Of a stretch of DNA of 64,000 bases, positions 20,984 through 31,306 are shown one piece after another. Under the pieces are notes generated by a model. The model made no database searches. It saw only the letters and a list, made by a program, of their open reading frames with translations, and had not been told where the DNA came from. Where the stretch lies: assembly GCA_016721565.1 (NCBI GenBank), contig JADKHW010000053.1, positions 62,001 through 126,000 on the forward strand, read 5' to 3'. This DNA is from a bacterium (GTDB taxonomy: Bacteria; Electryoneota; RPQS01). Numbering within the stretch: position 1 is the stretch's first letter; the number at the start of each line of letters is the position of its first letter. The position numbers and the translations under genes were made by a program.

Positions 20984-23180
20984 ATGAAATTACTTCGTGG
21001 ATTAGTCTTCGTGCTGCTGGTTGTGATTTCGACTGGCCGGGCAGACACGACGTGGGTGGCCTCCGGAAATGTGAGCGGCGTGTGGAATGCGAGTGGGTCA
21101 CCATATATGATTCATTCGGGAGACATTACGGTCGCGACGGGTCAGACGCTGCTGATCAATCCGGGTGTGAAAGTGTATTTTGCCGGGCAATTCAAGCTCA
21201 TCGTGAACGGGTTATTGCAAGCGATTGGGTCGCAAAGTGATTCAATCTGGTTTACGGGGAGTTCGGCGGACTTTCCGTTTGATTCGCCAACAAGGTGGAG
21301 GGGGCTTCGGTTTGTGGATGCGCATGAGGATTGTCAGCTTTCTTATTGCAGTATTTCGTACTCGGGAGCGACGGGGGCGGGGGCCTTGAGTTATGGGGGA
21401 GGGTTGTATTGCTTGAATACCGATTTGCGCATGGAGTATTGCTGGATTCATCATTGTCATGCGGGAAGTGGTGCCTCGCACGGGAGCGGATGTGGAGCGT
21501 ACTTTGATCAGAGCGATGTGCTGCTTGAGTACACGGACATCACGAATAACAGCGGGACAATCTTTGAGGAGGGGTACGCCTATAGCACACCGGGGGGAGG
21601 GTTTGCTACGTCTAACACAACGATTCACTTGCGGCACTGCAAAGTTCAAAGGAATCGTCCCGGAATAAATGTCGGTGGAATTCGATTTGGCGGAGGGACG
21701 ATTGCCACGCTGGATACATGTTTGATTGACGACAATTGGACTCCTGACGGTGGATGGCAGGGAATTGTGGCTGACACAACAGCGGTGCTCACGATGACGG
21801 GAACGACGATATCGAATCACAATTTTCCGGCAGCTGGCTTTACGAATGGGTTACGGGCGATTGGGGCAACATTGACGATGGAAGCTTGCACTCTGCGAAA
21901 CAACTCTGCGGGCTGGATCAATCCTGACCCAACGTGTTTGACGGCGGAGCGGCGCTGTTAATTAAGAATCCAGCAGCTGCGGTGATTCGCAACACGGTGT
22001 TTGAAGGGAATAATGGACAGTTTGGCGCGGCGGTTTTTTCAAACAACACTTCGTTTGAGCACTGCACGTTCTTGAACAACACTTCGTCTAATGGCGCGGC
22101 CTGCTCGAACGGCGGGAATAAATTTGTGGACTGTGATTTTATTAGCAATCAAGCTTCGTTGGGCTTGGGATCTTTGACTTACCACGGCGACGGCGTGGGC
22201 GGCGGTATCTATTTCAATGCGGGGACGGATACGGTCAGGAATTGCCTGTTCAGCGGGAATTTCAGTTCGGTCTATGACGGAGAATATGGTAGCTTCCAAG
22301 TCAGCAACCGAGGCGGCGCGCTCTATTGCCTTGCAGGCGCGTCTCCGTATCTTGTCAATTGCATGTTCACGAATAATAATTTGAACCAGTTTGACGCCTT
22401 CGGTTCGGGCAGCGTAATTTACAACGAGGGTGGCAACCCGACCTTTGAGTTCTGCACGATGGAGAATAATCCTGCGAGCGGTGGTGTGCTTGACCTTGGA
22501 ATGTGGGGGACTTTCAACGAACTCGGCGGTGTGATTTGCTCATTTGGTGGTTCGGTCGCGTTGAAGAGTTGCATTCTCTCAAACTCGGCAGCATCTACAG
22601 GAATTCGGTTTGTTAACTCTGTCAATGCGGACATACATCACAGTAGTTTCTTTGGGATTTCGGGTGGGAATTTTGCGGGCAACATACCATTAGGCTTGGG
22701 AACAATCTCAACAACGAATGCGAACGGCGATCCGAGTGACGAGTATTACAACATCTATCTTGATCCGGAGTATGTTGATGTTGTGAACGGAGATTTGCAT
22801 TTGAGCAATTCGAGTCCGTGTGTTGGCGGAGCGGATCCGTTCTCGACCGTTGCGACGGATTATGAGCACAATGCTCGTCCGCTTCCCAATGGGTCTGTGC
22901 GAGACGTGGGAGCCTTTGAAAGTGCGGTTGGCGGTGCGCTTATGGCCATTGATGACTTGACCATTGCCTCCGACGAAGACCAGAATGACGTGGTGCTCCG
23001 ATGGAATGTAGTTGGAGCGGCGCAAAGTTATCAGGTTTACTCGAGTGAAGCGCAAGAGTACGTGCCGGGATTGTTCACTTTGATTGGGACAACAGCGGAT
23101 ACGTTTTTTGTGGATGATGGTGTGCTGCTTCAGCCTGCGATGCAACGGACTTATGTTGTGAGACTTCGGTGTTGCCGTAA
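20984..23180 (+). CDS. Secreted right-handed parallel beta-helix protein, frameshifted
   Basis: About 730 codons starting with a signal peptide (MKLLRGLVFVLLVVISTGRA). The body has many short strands with turn-asparagines and Cys, such as LEYTDITNNSG, IRNTVFEGNNGQFGAA, FEHCTFLNNTSSNGAA and VNCMFTNNNL, the pattern of a polymorphic right-handed beta-helix. Near 22860 NARPLPNGSVRDVGAFES is the choice-of-anchor-like end of such helices, followed by a fibronectin-like domain. The frame breaks near 21935, between WINPDPT and FDGGAALLI, and again near 23155, after which the frame ends TSVLP at 23180. No catalytic site can be identified, so adhesion or polysaccharide binding are both possible. Confidence 0.8.
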
Positions 23181-23212
23181 GAATTTACTCCCCTTAGTTG
23201 CTTGCACCTGAA

Positions 23213-23250
23213 AGCAGACCCCCCTTTATCCCCCCGTCCACGGGGGGAGA
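23213..23250. repeat. C/G-rich hairpin repeat
   Basis: ccccccgtccacgggggg preceded by accccccctttat-like sequence; similar C-run elements occur at 17460-17500 and 58275-58310. Confidence 0.6.
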
Positions 23251-23254
23251 TAAG

Positions 23255-23287
23255 AAAGCCCCGCGAAATTTCGCGGGGCTTTTTTGT
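23255..23287. terminator. Bidirectional terminator
   Basis: Stem agccccgcgaaa / tttcgcggggct followed by tttttt, almost the same sequence as the terminator at 12941. It separates convergent genes. Confidence 0.9.
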
Positions 23288-23304
23288 GCTCATATGTTGT
23301 GATG

Positions 23305-24717
23305 CTATTTTAGTAGAACGAGTTTTGTTGTTACTTGTTGATTCATGGCTTGGGCGCGGACGAGGTAGATTCCGGAGGGCCAGTTGTCGGCGGTGAGTTG
23401 AATCTCTACTTGTGGGGCGAGGACTTCTATCTCTTTGTGCTCAACTTGTTGACCGAGAATATTGCTGACGGTGAGTGTTACGTTGCGTGCGCCGATGGGA
23501 AGGTCCATGCGCAAGGTTGTTGATCGCCCACTTCCAGCCGGTCAAGATGATTCCGACCAGCATGTCATCAATTCCATCGCCATTGGAATCGATCAATTCC
23601 TGCAATTCATCTCCGCCGATAGTTGACGTCCTGAGACGAGTTCCTGTCAACATCACCAGACAGGTAAGGTTCAGAATTGGAATCAAACAAGTCCAGTGAG
23701 TCCAAACTCATTGAGTAGTTGGTATCATCACAAGGTCCTCGCCACCACTGCATCTGGATCGCCAAGTAGCCTTCCAACTCAACTCGCCATCCACGAAGTT
23801 GCTGAGCCAGACACCGGTAAGAGCGTCCGGCGTGCTGGAGGGTTCCTCCGACCCGAGAATTTGAATCCGGGTGGGATGACATCACTAAATAATCACGTCC
23901 AGATTCGTCGAAGTGATGACTACGCCATCGCGCCAATGAATCCTAGGAATCGCCGTATCGGGATCACCCCTCCCCCAATCCTACTTTGTGAAGCATCGCA
24001 CCCAAGGTCGGACGCAACCGCCATTAATGTTGCCAATGCAAGCTGGGTGATGCTCTAGCTCCACTGTTGCCAACCGGATCTTCTTGACCAGGCTGTAACC
24101 TCAAAGTTCTCCAGACTTTCGTCCCAAGTAGATATTGCCCTGATCGAAAGGAGGCATTTTCCAGTATAAATATCCTTGCCGTCTCCGTTGATGATCCCCA
24201 GTAGGATAGAAAGTGAAAACCCGGAGTTCACAAGATGTCAAAGCCGTTTTGCTACCAAATCGCCGTTCTCGTCTCCGCGTAATAACCACGTCTCAGATCG
24301 CATAATCGGGCAGCGAAACAGGGGCTCCAGGATTGCAACCGGACACCCGTAGCCGTCAATGTCGACAAAGCCACAGCAGATTCAACAATGTGATCTGCCA
24401 AAGTAAGCTCCCGAACACGCCGCCAGCATCAAGCTTTAGGGGATAACCGCCCTAGAAGCTCGTATCCCAAGGCGAAGGCGCTCCGTCCGCGTCGCTGATA
24501 AATCCCCCATCCAGAAACGCATCACATCTGGTACCCATGATCGTCATAGAACCACACCAGATGTCGCGGGACCCAGCGTTTCCAGGAGCCTTTGCGCGTT
24601 CGCGACTTCAGCTCCAACAACAAAAGCGCGAACCCCGCCCGCTTCCAAGAGATTGAATGCGGAATGGGTTTTTGTGTTGGTGCGCGTGGTGTGGTTTTGT
24701 TGGTTAGGGTTGCGCAT
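23305..24717 (-). pseudogene. Decayed paralogue of the FG-GAP/T9SS secreted protein
   Basis: The 5' end (ATG at 24717) and signal sequence are close in DNA to those of the gene at 11311, and the last 70 codons (LPIGARNVTLTVSNILGQ to KLVLLK) match its T9SS sorting domain. Between them only pieces can be read: one extra G in NLL(K) breaks the signal peptide near 24645, then DADGAPSPWD, GLINGDGKD-like loops and DSNGDGIDDMLVG appear in different frames. The number of breaks is far higher than in neighbouring genes, so this is a true wreck or a very poor stretch of sequence. Confidence 0.7.
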
Positions 24718-24759
24718 GGGGGTGTTTGGAAAATAGGAAATTTGAAATAGGAAATAGGA

Positions 24760-25180
24760 AAGGCGGAAGCGGAGAGGTCCTTCAGGTTTCTGCGGAAACC
24801 TTCAGGATGACGACGGGTTTGAAATTTTCGTTGTTGTTCGGGGCGGGCGGATTGCCATCCGCCCCTACAATTTTGATGCAATTTACATCTCGGTTTGCTT
24901 GACTAGGTCCCTTCGCTATGCTACGGGATGACAAAGCGCTTTTGAATTGTGCTCGTTGTTTTGGATTTTTCCAGAGGGGTCCTTCAGGTTTCTGGTGAAA
25001 CCTTCAGGATGACGACGCGCTTTGAAATTGTCGTGGTTGTTCGGCAGCCACAGGGGCAGCCGCTACATTTTAGATTCGCTTGGAGATTTCGGTTTGCCTG
25101 ACTAGATCCCTACGGGATGACAATGGGCATTACATTCTCGATCTTGTTCGGGGCGGGCGGATTGCCATCCGCCCCTACAC
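24760..25180 (-). repeat. Mosaic of R1 and R2 repeats before dmeF stop
   Basis: Reading leftward there are two R1 copies with stem ggcggatggcaatccgcc (near 24845 and 25155), another R1 variant near 25050, and R2 copies with the long stem aaggtttc / gaaacctt near 24785 and 24985. The R1 copy at 25150-25180 supplies the TAG stop codon of dmeF from its constant TGTAG. The stretch 24718-25174 contains no gene. Confidence 0.8.
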
Positions 25181-26083
25181 TCTGTGAATTTCTATTGTGG
25201 CGTGGACTATGCCGAGGTGTTTGGGTAGGCGAGTCTTGAATTGCTCGGCGGAGACTTCGTGATTGCAGGAGACGCAGACTTCGCAGGCTAATAGGCCGGG
25301 GCCGATGGCCCAGACGTGTAGGTCTTCGACTTTGGTGCCGGGTTCTTCTTCGATGTGGTTTTTGATGTGTGCAATCACATTATCGGGAGCTTGGCGGTCT
25401 AAGAGAATTTTACCGGAGTCGCGCAACAGTCCGACACTCCAGCGGGTGACGAGAATCGCACCGACGATGCCCATGACGGGGTCCATCCACATCCAGCCGA
25501 AATATTTTGCACAGAGTAACGCACTGATGGCAAGCACAGATGTCAGCGCATCGGCGAGCACATGAAAATATGCGGCACGCAGGTTTTGATCTTCGTGATG
25601 ATGGTCGTGCTCATGGTGATGGTGATGATCATCATGTTCGTGGTTTATGCCGAGAATGAAGACGCTGGCGCCGTTGACGACTAATCCAATCACAGCGACG
25701 ATGATGGCCTGATCAAAAACGATGGGAATCGGATTCAAGAGCCGCATGATGCTCTCGTAAACCATCAAGAGAGCGAACATGCCAAGCATCATGGCGCTGG
25801 CGAATGCGGCGAGCGTGTTGATTTTGCCTGTGCCGAAACTGAAGCGCGAATCTTTGGCGTATCGGCGCGCGAGAATGTAGGCGGCGTAGCTTAGGCCCAA
25901 CGCGAGTGCGTGGGAAGCCATGTGCAAGCCGTCGGCAAGCAAGGCCATTGAGCCGTAGAGAATACCTGCGGCAATCTCGACGACCATCATCGTGAGCGTG
26001 ATGACGACGACGATTAGCGTGCGGCGTTCACCGTCGCGCGGCTTGTCTTGACCGAAAGTGTGAGAGTGTGTAAGATTTTTCAT
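25175..26083 (-). CDS. dmeF: Cation diffusion facilitator, DmeF-like divalent metal exporter
   Basis: A 302-residue inner-membrane CDF transporter with six helices. It begins HSHTFGQDKPRDGERRT, which is characteristic of the DmeF subgroup (cobalt/nickel export in characterised members), and has the metal site residues in DGLHMASHA (helix 2) and HVLADALTS (helix 5). A cytoplasmic loop is rich in His and Asp (HDDHHHHHEHDHHHED). The C-terminal domain with EDLHVWAIGPG is complete. The stop codon TAG falls inside an R1 repeat. Metal specificity is inferred from subgroup similarity only. Confidence 0.9.
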   Translation of the reverse strand: MKNLTHSHTFGQDKPRDGERRTLIVVVITLTMMVVEIAAGILYGSMALLADGLHMASHALALGLSYAAYILARRYAKDSRFSFGTGKINTLAAFASAMMLGMFALLMVYESIMRLLNPIPIVFDQAIIVAVIGLVVNGASVFILGINHEHDDHHHHHEHDHHHEDQNLRAAYFHVLADALTSVLAISALLCAKYFGWMWMDPVMGIVGAILVTRWSVGLLRDSGKILLDRQAPDNVIAHIKNHIEEEPGTKVEDLHVWAIGPGLLACEVCVSCNHEVSAEQFKTRLPKHLGIVHATIEIHRV

Positions 26084-26096
26084 AGGTCAAAAACGC

Positions 26097-26128
26097 AAAA
26101 ACCCCGCAATCGCTCGCGGGGTTTTGAC
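26097..26128. terminator. Terminator between two leftward genes
   Basis: Stem aaccccgc / gcggggtt with T-run on the leftward side, following the secreted protein gene that ends at 26145. Confidence 0.85.
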
Positions 26129-26144
26129 AAATCAAACATAAAGA

Positions 26145-26945
26145 TCAGCGAGTCGTAACGACCGTCTGGTTCGGAACCCAGGTCACGCCGAAGTCCGTGC
26201 TTTCAAGCCAGACGGATTCTTCAACATCGGTGGTCCAGAGGGTCAACCTTAGAAAGTACGTTCCCGCCGGAAGATTCGCTGTCATCCCCTGAATACTGAG
26301 ATCTGCGGGTGAAACCTGCTTGACTTCCATCGATGATGCAACAATGTTGCCGAGGTTGTCAATGATATCAATTCGTCCGCGATAGAGCGTGCCATCGCTG
26401 TTATCGTGTTCGACGATTGAAGTCGTGAAGAATGTGACGGCACAGATTGTACTTATTGTGAAGGTGCCTGTCTCCAAAACGAGTTCATCGTTTTCGATCT
26501 GTTCATCGAGGAATTGCGTTTCATGATAGCCGCCGGTGGTTGTGTTTCCGGCCACACGGGCGGAGTCGGCGTAGCATGCGACAATTGCAAAAGGAACGGA
26601 AGAGATGACTTGACGGGGGTGCATCCACGTTTGGTTGTATTCAAGACTCAACCATGTACCATTTCCTTCGGGATCCAAGAAGTCTTGAATCGTGAGCGGG
26701 AAGATGGTGCCGAGAATGACTTCAAACACACCGTCGGTGACCGTGACGTCTTGCCATTCAGACCAAACGGGCGGGCCGCCGGTGGGGCCGGTGAAAATAT
26801 GGAAGCCGATGGTGTAAACACCGTCGGGCATAACATTGCCTTCAAGGTCAGTGAAAATCGCTTGATACGTCATGGTACCCGGCACGACCGCAAATGCGGA
26901 CGAGACGGCTAATACAACGGCAAACAAGAATGCTGCGAATCTCAT
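26145..26945 (-). CDS. Exported protein of unknown function
   Basis: A 266-residue protein with a signal peptide (MRFAAFLFAVVLAVSSAFA). The mature start VPGTMTYQAIFTDLEG and PDGVYTIGFHIF resembles the N-terminal beta domain of FCB exported proteins annotated as tail-fibre-like. The C-terminal third contains LPAGTYFLRLTLWTTD, a beta-sandwich-like segment. No catalytic motif and no sorting domain are visible. It starts 27 bases after a small T9SS protein on the same strand, so the two probably share a transcript and may interact at the cell surface. Confidence 0.6.
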   Translation of the reverse strand: MRFAAFLFAVVLAVSSAFAVVPGTMTYQAIFTDLEGNVMPDGVYTIGFHIFTGPTGGPPVWSEWQDVTVTDGVFEVILGTIFPLTIQDFLDPEGNGTWLSLEYNQTWMHPRQVISSVPFAIVACYADSARVAGNTTTGGYHETQFLDEQIENDELVLETGTFTISTICAVTFFTTSIVEHDNSDGTLYRGRIDIIDNLGNIVASSMEVKQVSPADLSIQGMTANLPAGTYFLRLTLWTTDVEESVWLESTDFGVTWVPNQTVVTTR

Positions 26946-26972
26946 TTGAGAAATCCCGATATGTAGAAGTGA

Positions 26973-27539
26973 TTATTTAAGCAGAGTAAGCTTGCGTACT
27001 TGCATCCGCGAGTCGTGCGCAAGGCGAGCGAAGTATTCACCGCTGGGGAGCGGCGAGCCGTTATCCGTCTTGCCGTCCCAAGTAATTTGGTACTCACCGG
27101 CAATCAGGTTCGAGAGATCAAACGAACGCACTTGCTGGCCGAGCAGATTGTAGATGGCGAGCGATGCGTTGGCGGCGTGATCGAGCGTAAACGGAATTAC
27201 AGTCGAAGGATTAAACGGATTAGGAAAGTTCTGTCCGAGACCGAAAGCAAACGCCACCGGAACCGGATGATCGGCGCTGGTGGGCGGAGTGAATGTCGCC
27301 TGGCGGATAACGCGGATAAAGCCTGTGGTAATCGCGGTGCTGGACTCAGTTAGAGTTCCGCTTCCAAGCACGGGTTGGCCAGCAAAGCCCTTGAAGGCAA
27401 CGGTTGACGTTGCGCCGGGTGTATTGGTGCTGAGGAAGTGTCCGAACTTGGCATTTTGCGCCCACAGGCAAGCGGGGAGCAGGCAAAAAAGCGCGGCGAG
27501 ATGACTAATTTTCAGGGACAACGGGGTGCTCTTTGGCAT
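26973..27539 (-). CDS. Small secreted protein with T9SS sorting domain
   Basis: 188 residues: a signal peptide ending CLWAQ, a short domain (AKFGHFLSTNTPGATSTV) of a kind often seen just before sorting domains, and a full T9SS type A tail (LGQNFPNPFNPSTVIPF, then ITWDGKTDNGSPLPSGEY, ending KLTLLK). It is almost all anchor, so it may be a small partner of the following protein. First gene of a likely two-gene leftward unit. Confidence 0.85.
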   Translation of the reverse strand: MPKSTPLSLKISHLAALFCLLPACLWAQNAKFGHFLSTNTPGATSTVAFKGFAGQPVLGSGTLTESSTAITTGFIRVIRQATFTPPTSADHPVPVAFAFGLGQNFPNPFNPSTVIPFTLDHAANASLAIYNLLGQQVRSFDLSNLIAGEYQITWDGKTDNGSPLPSGEYFARLAHDSRMQVRKLTLLK

Positions 27540-27986
27540 GTGTTATGATCAACTCCTTGCGCAATCCAGTAGCTCGGATCAGCGCAAATTCAGTAAACAC
27601 GGACCTTAGCCGAACAGGCAGAGGTTCGCAAATACATGATTTAGCATTCAAAACTAACCATTTAGCTCTTGAAAGTCAAGGCTAATCGTGAACTTAGGAG
27701 CAATTCCGAGGCCATTTGACGGCAAAATAGACAGGTGAGGTCAAATACTCCACAATGCCTCCTATTCTAAAGGAAGGGTAGGCCAACAGCGCATGCAAAC
27801 TGAGTCAAAGTGTTTATTTGTATGAATTTCAAGTATTACGAACCCAATGATGACAAATTGAAACAATTATTCTAACAAGTTTGTAATCGTTGCAAAATGC
27901 TACTGTATGAAATATATTAGATATGTTGATTAGATATTTGAGTGGGTATCCGTGCAGGATTCAGTAAACCATCTGAGGAAGCAAGT
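27540..27986. other. AT-rich divergent intergenic region
   Basis: No gene seen. It is the divergent promoter region of the leftward small T9SS gene and of the rightward P-domain gene; AT-rich sequence before 27940 (tatattagatatgttgat) is promoter-like. The ribosome site gaggaag lies six bases before the ATG at 27987. Confidence 0.5.
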
Positions 27987-30892
27987 ATGAAGAGACTTTT
28001 GACAGTTTGTATGTTGCTGGCTCTGGTCGCGACAGCGGCTTTTGCTGGCAAAGAAGACACGAAGAATGTGCCTGTTGCTAAGCAGCAGGAAGTATTGGAC
28101 ATGGACAAGTTAATTAACTTGTACCATGACGGCGCCGAGTTGACGGAAGCGCAGAAGATTGCGGTTCTGAATTACGTCGGCGAGGGTGATTGGGACCGTG
28201 GCGGCGAACCGAGCCAAGGTCTTGACGGCGTCGGCGGCCCTGACGCTTTTGGCTACCGCTGGGTTGACAACCAGGGCGGTGATACGGCGACCTATGCTTG
28301 GGAAGAAATTGGCAGCGTTGCCGACGGCGGTACGGTGTTGGGTTTGCTTGCCCAAGTAGACGGTGGAACTCAGGTCGTGAATCTGACCTCGCTGACCTTC
28401 CCGTTTTACGGTGTTTCGCGTAACAGCTTCTTTGTTGGCGCGGACGGTTACATTTCGTTCAATGCTGTGACGAGCTTCAGCAACTCCTGTACGCTCCCGT
28501 CTGCGACCTTCACTAACGGTTGTATTTTCCCGTTCTGGGATGACACGCACACTGCTCGTGGCGGTACCGGTCTTGGCGGTTCGGTGCCGGATTCCGGTTC
28601 TGTTTGGGTGCGTGAGTTTTCTGATCGCGTTGTCGTGCAGTGGGACTCGATTGGTCTTTTCCCATCAGCCGATATCTTTAAGCACACTCTCACGTTCCAA
28701 GCGATTATTTACAATTCAGGTAAGATCAAGTTCCAATACAAGGATATCAACAAGTATGGTACGGCGACGGTCCTTCCGTCCGCCACTATCGGTATCCAAG
28801 GTTTGGGAGCGGGCAATGCTCTCACCTATTCCTGTTTCACAGTAGCCAATATTGCGCAGGAGTATCATAACCGTGCAGTGTGGTTCTACCCAGCTCCTCC
28901 GGCTCCGGGCCGTTGCTGTTATTTGTCGGGTGGACACGGTGTGTGTGCTGATGTGCTCTTGAGCGAGTGTACGACCTTGGGTGGACAGTTCAATCCGTCC
29001 GTTCTGTGTGCGACAAGCCCGTGCCCGGTTGGCCGCTGCTGCTACAATGGTGGTACGGCGTGTGCTGACGTGATGCAGCTTGAATGTACGTTCTTGGGCG
29101 GCACATGGGATGGTACCAAGACTTGTACCGCAAATCCGTGCCCGCTTGATATTCCAGGCGGAACCGATTGTGCATCAGCTCGCCCTGTCTCTGTTCCGTC
29201 AACGGTTCATGGGACGACAACTGGTGTTGCGATAACGATCCGGGCGTGCAGTGCGCGCTTGGTTCGGCCGATCCGTATGAAGGATCAAACACGGCTCCGG
29301 ATAAGTGGTACCGCATTACAGGTACGGGCAACACGATCACTGTTTCGACTTGTGCTGCGACCGGCTATGACTCACAAATCGCAGTGTTCTGCGGTCCCTG
29401 CACTTCATTGAACTGTGTTGCGGGTAACGACGATATCGCATGCACGTTTAGTGGTGTTCGTTCAATCGCATCATTCTGTTCACAACTTGGCAACACCTAT
29501 TATGTGGTAGTTGACGGTTGGGGAACAGCTTCGGGGGCATATGAATTGTCGATTTCGGACGATGGCACCGCGTGTACAGGCGGGGTGAATTGTTCACCGC
29601 TTGGCCGTTGCTGTTATACTGAAGTGACCGGCGCACCGTCTTGTGCAAACGTTACGGCCGCTGAATGCGAAATCCTTGGTGGCGAGTTCAATGCCACGGC
29701 AACTTGCGAAAGCGCACCGTGCTACGGTAGCTGCTGCTACGTTATCCAGGGCGAAGGCTTCTGCGGTGACGAAGCCGCATGTGCGGATGGCTTGACGGCG
29801 ACCGCGTGTGCCACCCTCAGCGGTGATTGGACTGCTGGCGGTGTTTGCGCTGAGCATCCGTGCCCGTCCCCCGTACCGTGCACCTGCCGCTGTGAGTTGT
29901 ATCCGAACGCGCATGGCATTCATGCTGCCGATGCAACGACCTATCCGATTCTTGACGTTACGGTCAATGATTTCACGATCAATGTTCCGATCGAATATCA
30001 TATCACGGACTTGAATGTTGCGATCGACGCTATCCATACGTTTGACGGCGACGTCGAAATCCGTCTTACTTCCCCGATGGGTACGACCGTTATTCTGTCC
30101 GACAATCGTGGCGGCAGTGGTGACAATTGGTTCTGCACCGAATTTGATGATGAAGCGACGACGGCGGTTGCCGCAGGCGCGGCTCCGTTCACGGGTTCGT
30201 GGATTCCTGACCAAGCGTTGTCTGCGTTCGACGGCGAAAACGCAGTTGGTAACTGGACTCTTACGTTCCACGACCAAGTTGGCGGTGACTTCGGTTACCT
30301 TATTGGCGCATGCTTGAAGTTTGAATATGACCGTATCCTGCCCGTTGCGTTTGGCAGCTTTGACGCTGTGACCGGCAACGAGCGCGTGACGTTGAATTGG
30401 AATACGTCTTCGGAAACCAGTGTTGACTTCTTTGAATTGACGCGTGACGGTGCAGTGATTGCAAACGTGGATGCTCAGAACAGCGCCACGGGTGCGAATT
30501 ACACCTACACGGATGAAGAGTTGACGAACGGCACCAGCTACAGCTACAACTTGATCGCTGTGGATGTGAATGGTAATCGTCAGTCATTGGCGACCTTGTC
30601 GGCCACGCCGAGCGCTTCGGCCTTGATTACTGAGTATGCATTGCATCAGAACTACCCGAACCCGTTCAACCCGACGACGAACATCGCGTTCGATATGGTT
30701 GAAGCAGGTCAAGTGACGATCAGCATCTTCAACATCATGGGCCAGAAGGTTACTGAACTTGTGAATGGCAATCTGGAAGCTGGACGTCATGTTGTGACGT
30801 TTGACGCGACGAGCTTGTCCAGCGGTCTCTATCTGTACAAGATGGAAGCCAATGGCTTCACGGCTCAGAGCAAGATGATCCTGATGAAGTAG
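27987..30892 (+). CDS. Large secreted Cys-rich protein with P-domain and T9SS sorting domain, one frameshift
   Basis: About 968 codons. The start has a good ribosome site and a signal peptide (MKRLLTVCMLLALVATAAFAG). At least four short Cys modules of the form GRCCY...C...C..LGG.W...C...PCP follow (nucleotides 28907, 29032, 29600 and 29725). A domain with PDKWYRITGTGNTITV and YYVVVDGWG is like a bacterial pre-peptidase C-terminal domain. The proprotein-convertase P-domain (ITDLNVAIDAIHTFDGDV to GNWTLTFHDQVGGD) covers 29985-30330, then a fibronectin-like domain, then LHQNYPNPFNPTTNIAF to KMILMK. The frame breaks near 29222. No protease domain is present, so this is a structural or binding protein. 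It is paralogous to the next gene. Confidence 0.88.
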
Positions 30893-30921
30893 TGCGTGTA
30901 ACGCACGTCTTGCGCTGACGC
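30893..30921 (+). repeat. R3 element abutting a stop codon
   Basis: Directly after the TAG stop come the hairpin tgcgtgtaacgca, cgtc and the constant TTGCGCTGACGC. Confidence 0.75.
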
Positions 30922-30959
30922 GGCATTGGCCAAACTTAGTGCAAGTAGTTAGATAGTTT

Positions 30960-30997
30960 AGCGGGCCGGACACGAGATGTCCGGCCCGCTTTTTTTG
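30960..30997 (+). terminator. Rho-independent terminator
   Basis: Stem gcgggccggaca / tgtccggcccgc followed by ttttttt. The same stem with a different loop follows the paralogue at 33976. Confidence 0.95.
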
Positions 30998-31306
30998 TGC
31001 CGTCGGGTGCCGCTTGGGGTGCTATGGCAGGTCACAAAGAGGATCCCACGGAAAACCTCCCAGAAACATGACCCAAGAGGTCAACATGTCTCAAAACGAA
31101 TAAAACTGACCCACTAAATATTATTATATGCATGTAATACAGCTTGTTAGGATGGTGACATGGGTCACATTAAATAGGTAGGTGAATAATTGAGTGGAAC
31201 ATAATTTGTTGTAATTGCGCTTGACTCGAAGTATATTAATCCTATTCGTTATAGATAGAGTAGAGCGAGATACGAGTTTTGCAACCAATAATCGTGGAGA
31301 GATGAA
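30998..31306. other. AT-rich intergenic region before the second P-domain gene
   Basis: No gene seen. The last 150 bases are AT-rich and end in ggagagatgaa just before the ATG at 31307, a strong ribosome site. Likely an independent promoter, because a terminator precedes it. Confidence 0.5.

Noticed and set aside
29594..30277. Leftward open frame of 227 codons opposite the P-domain gene
   Set aside because: It is a shadow of the conserved rightward frame; the translation is low-complexity basic sequence with no family and no ribosome site.
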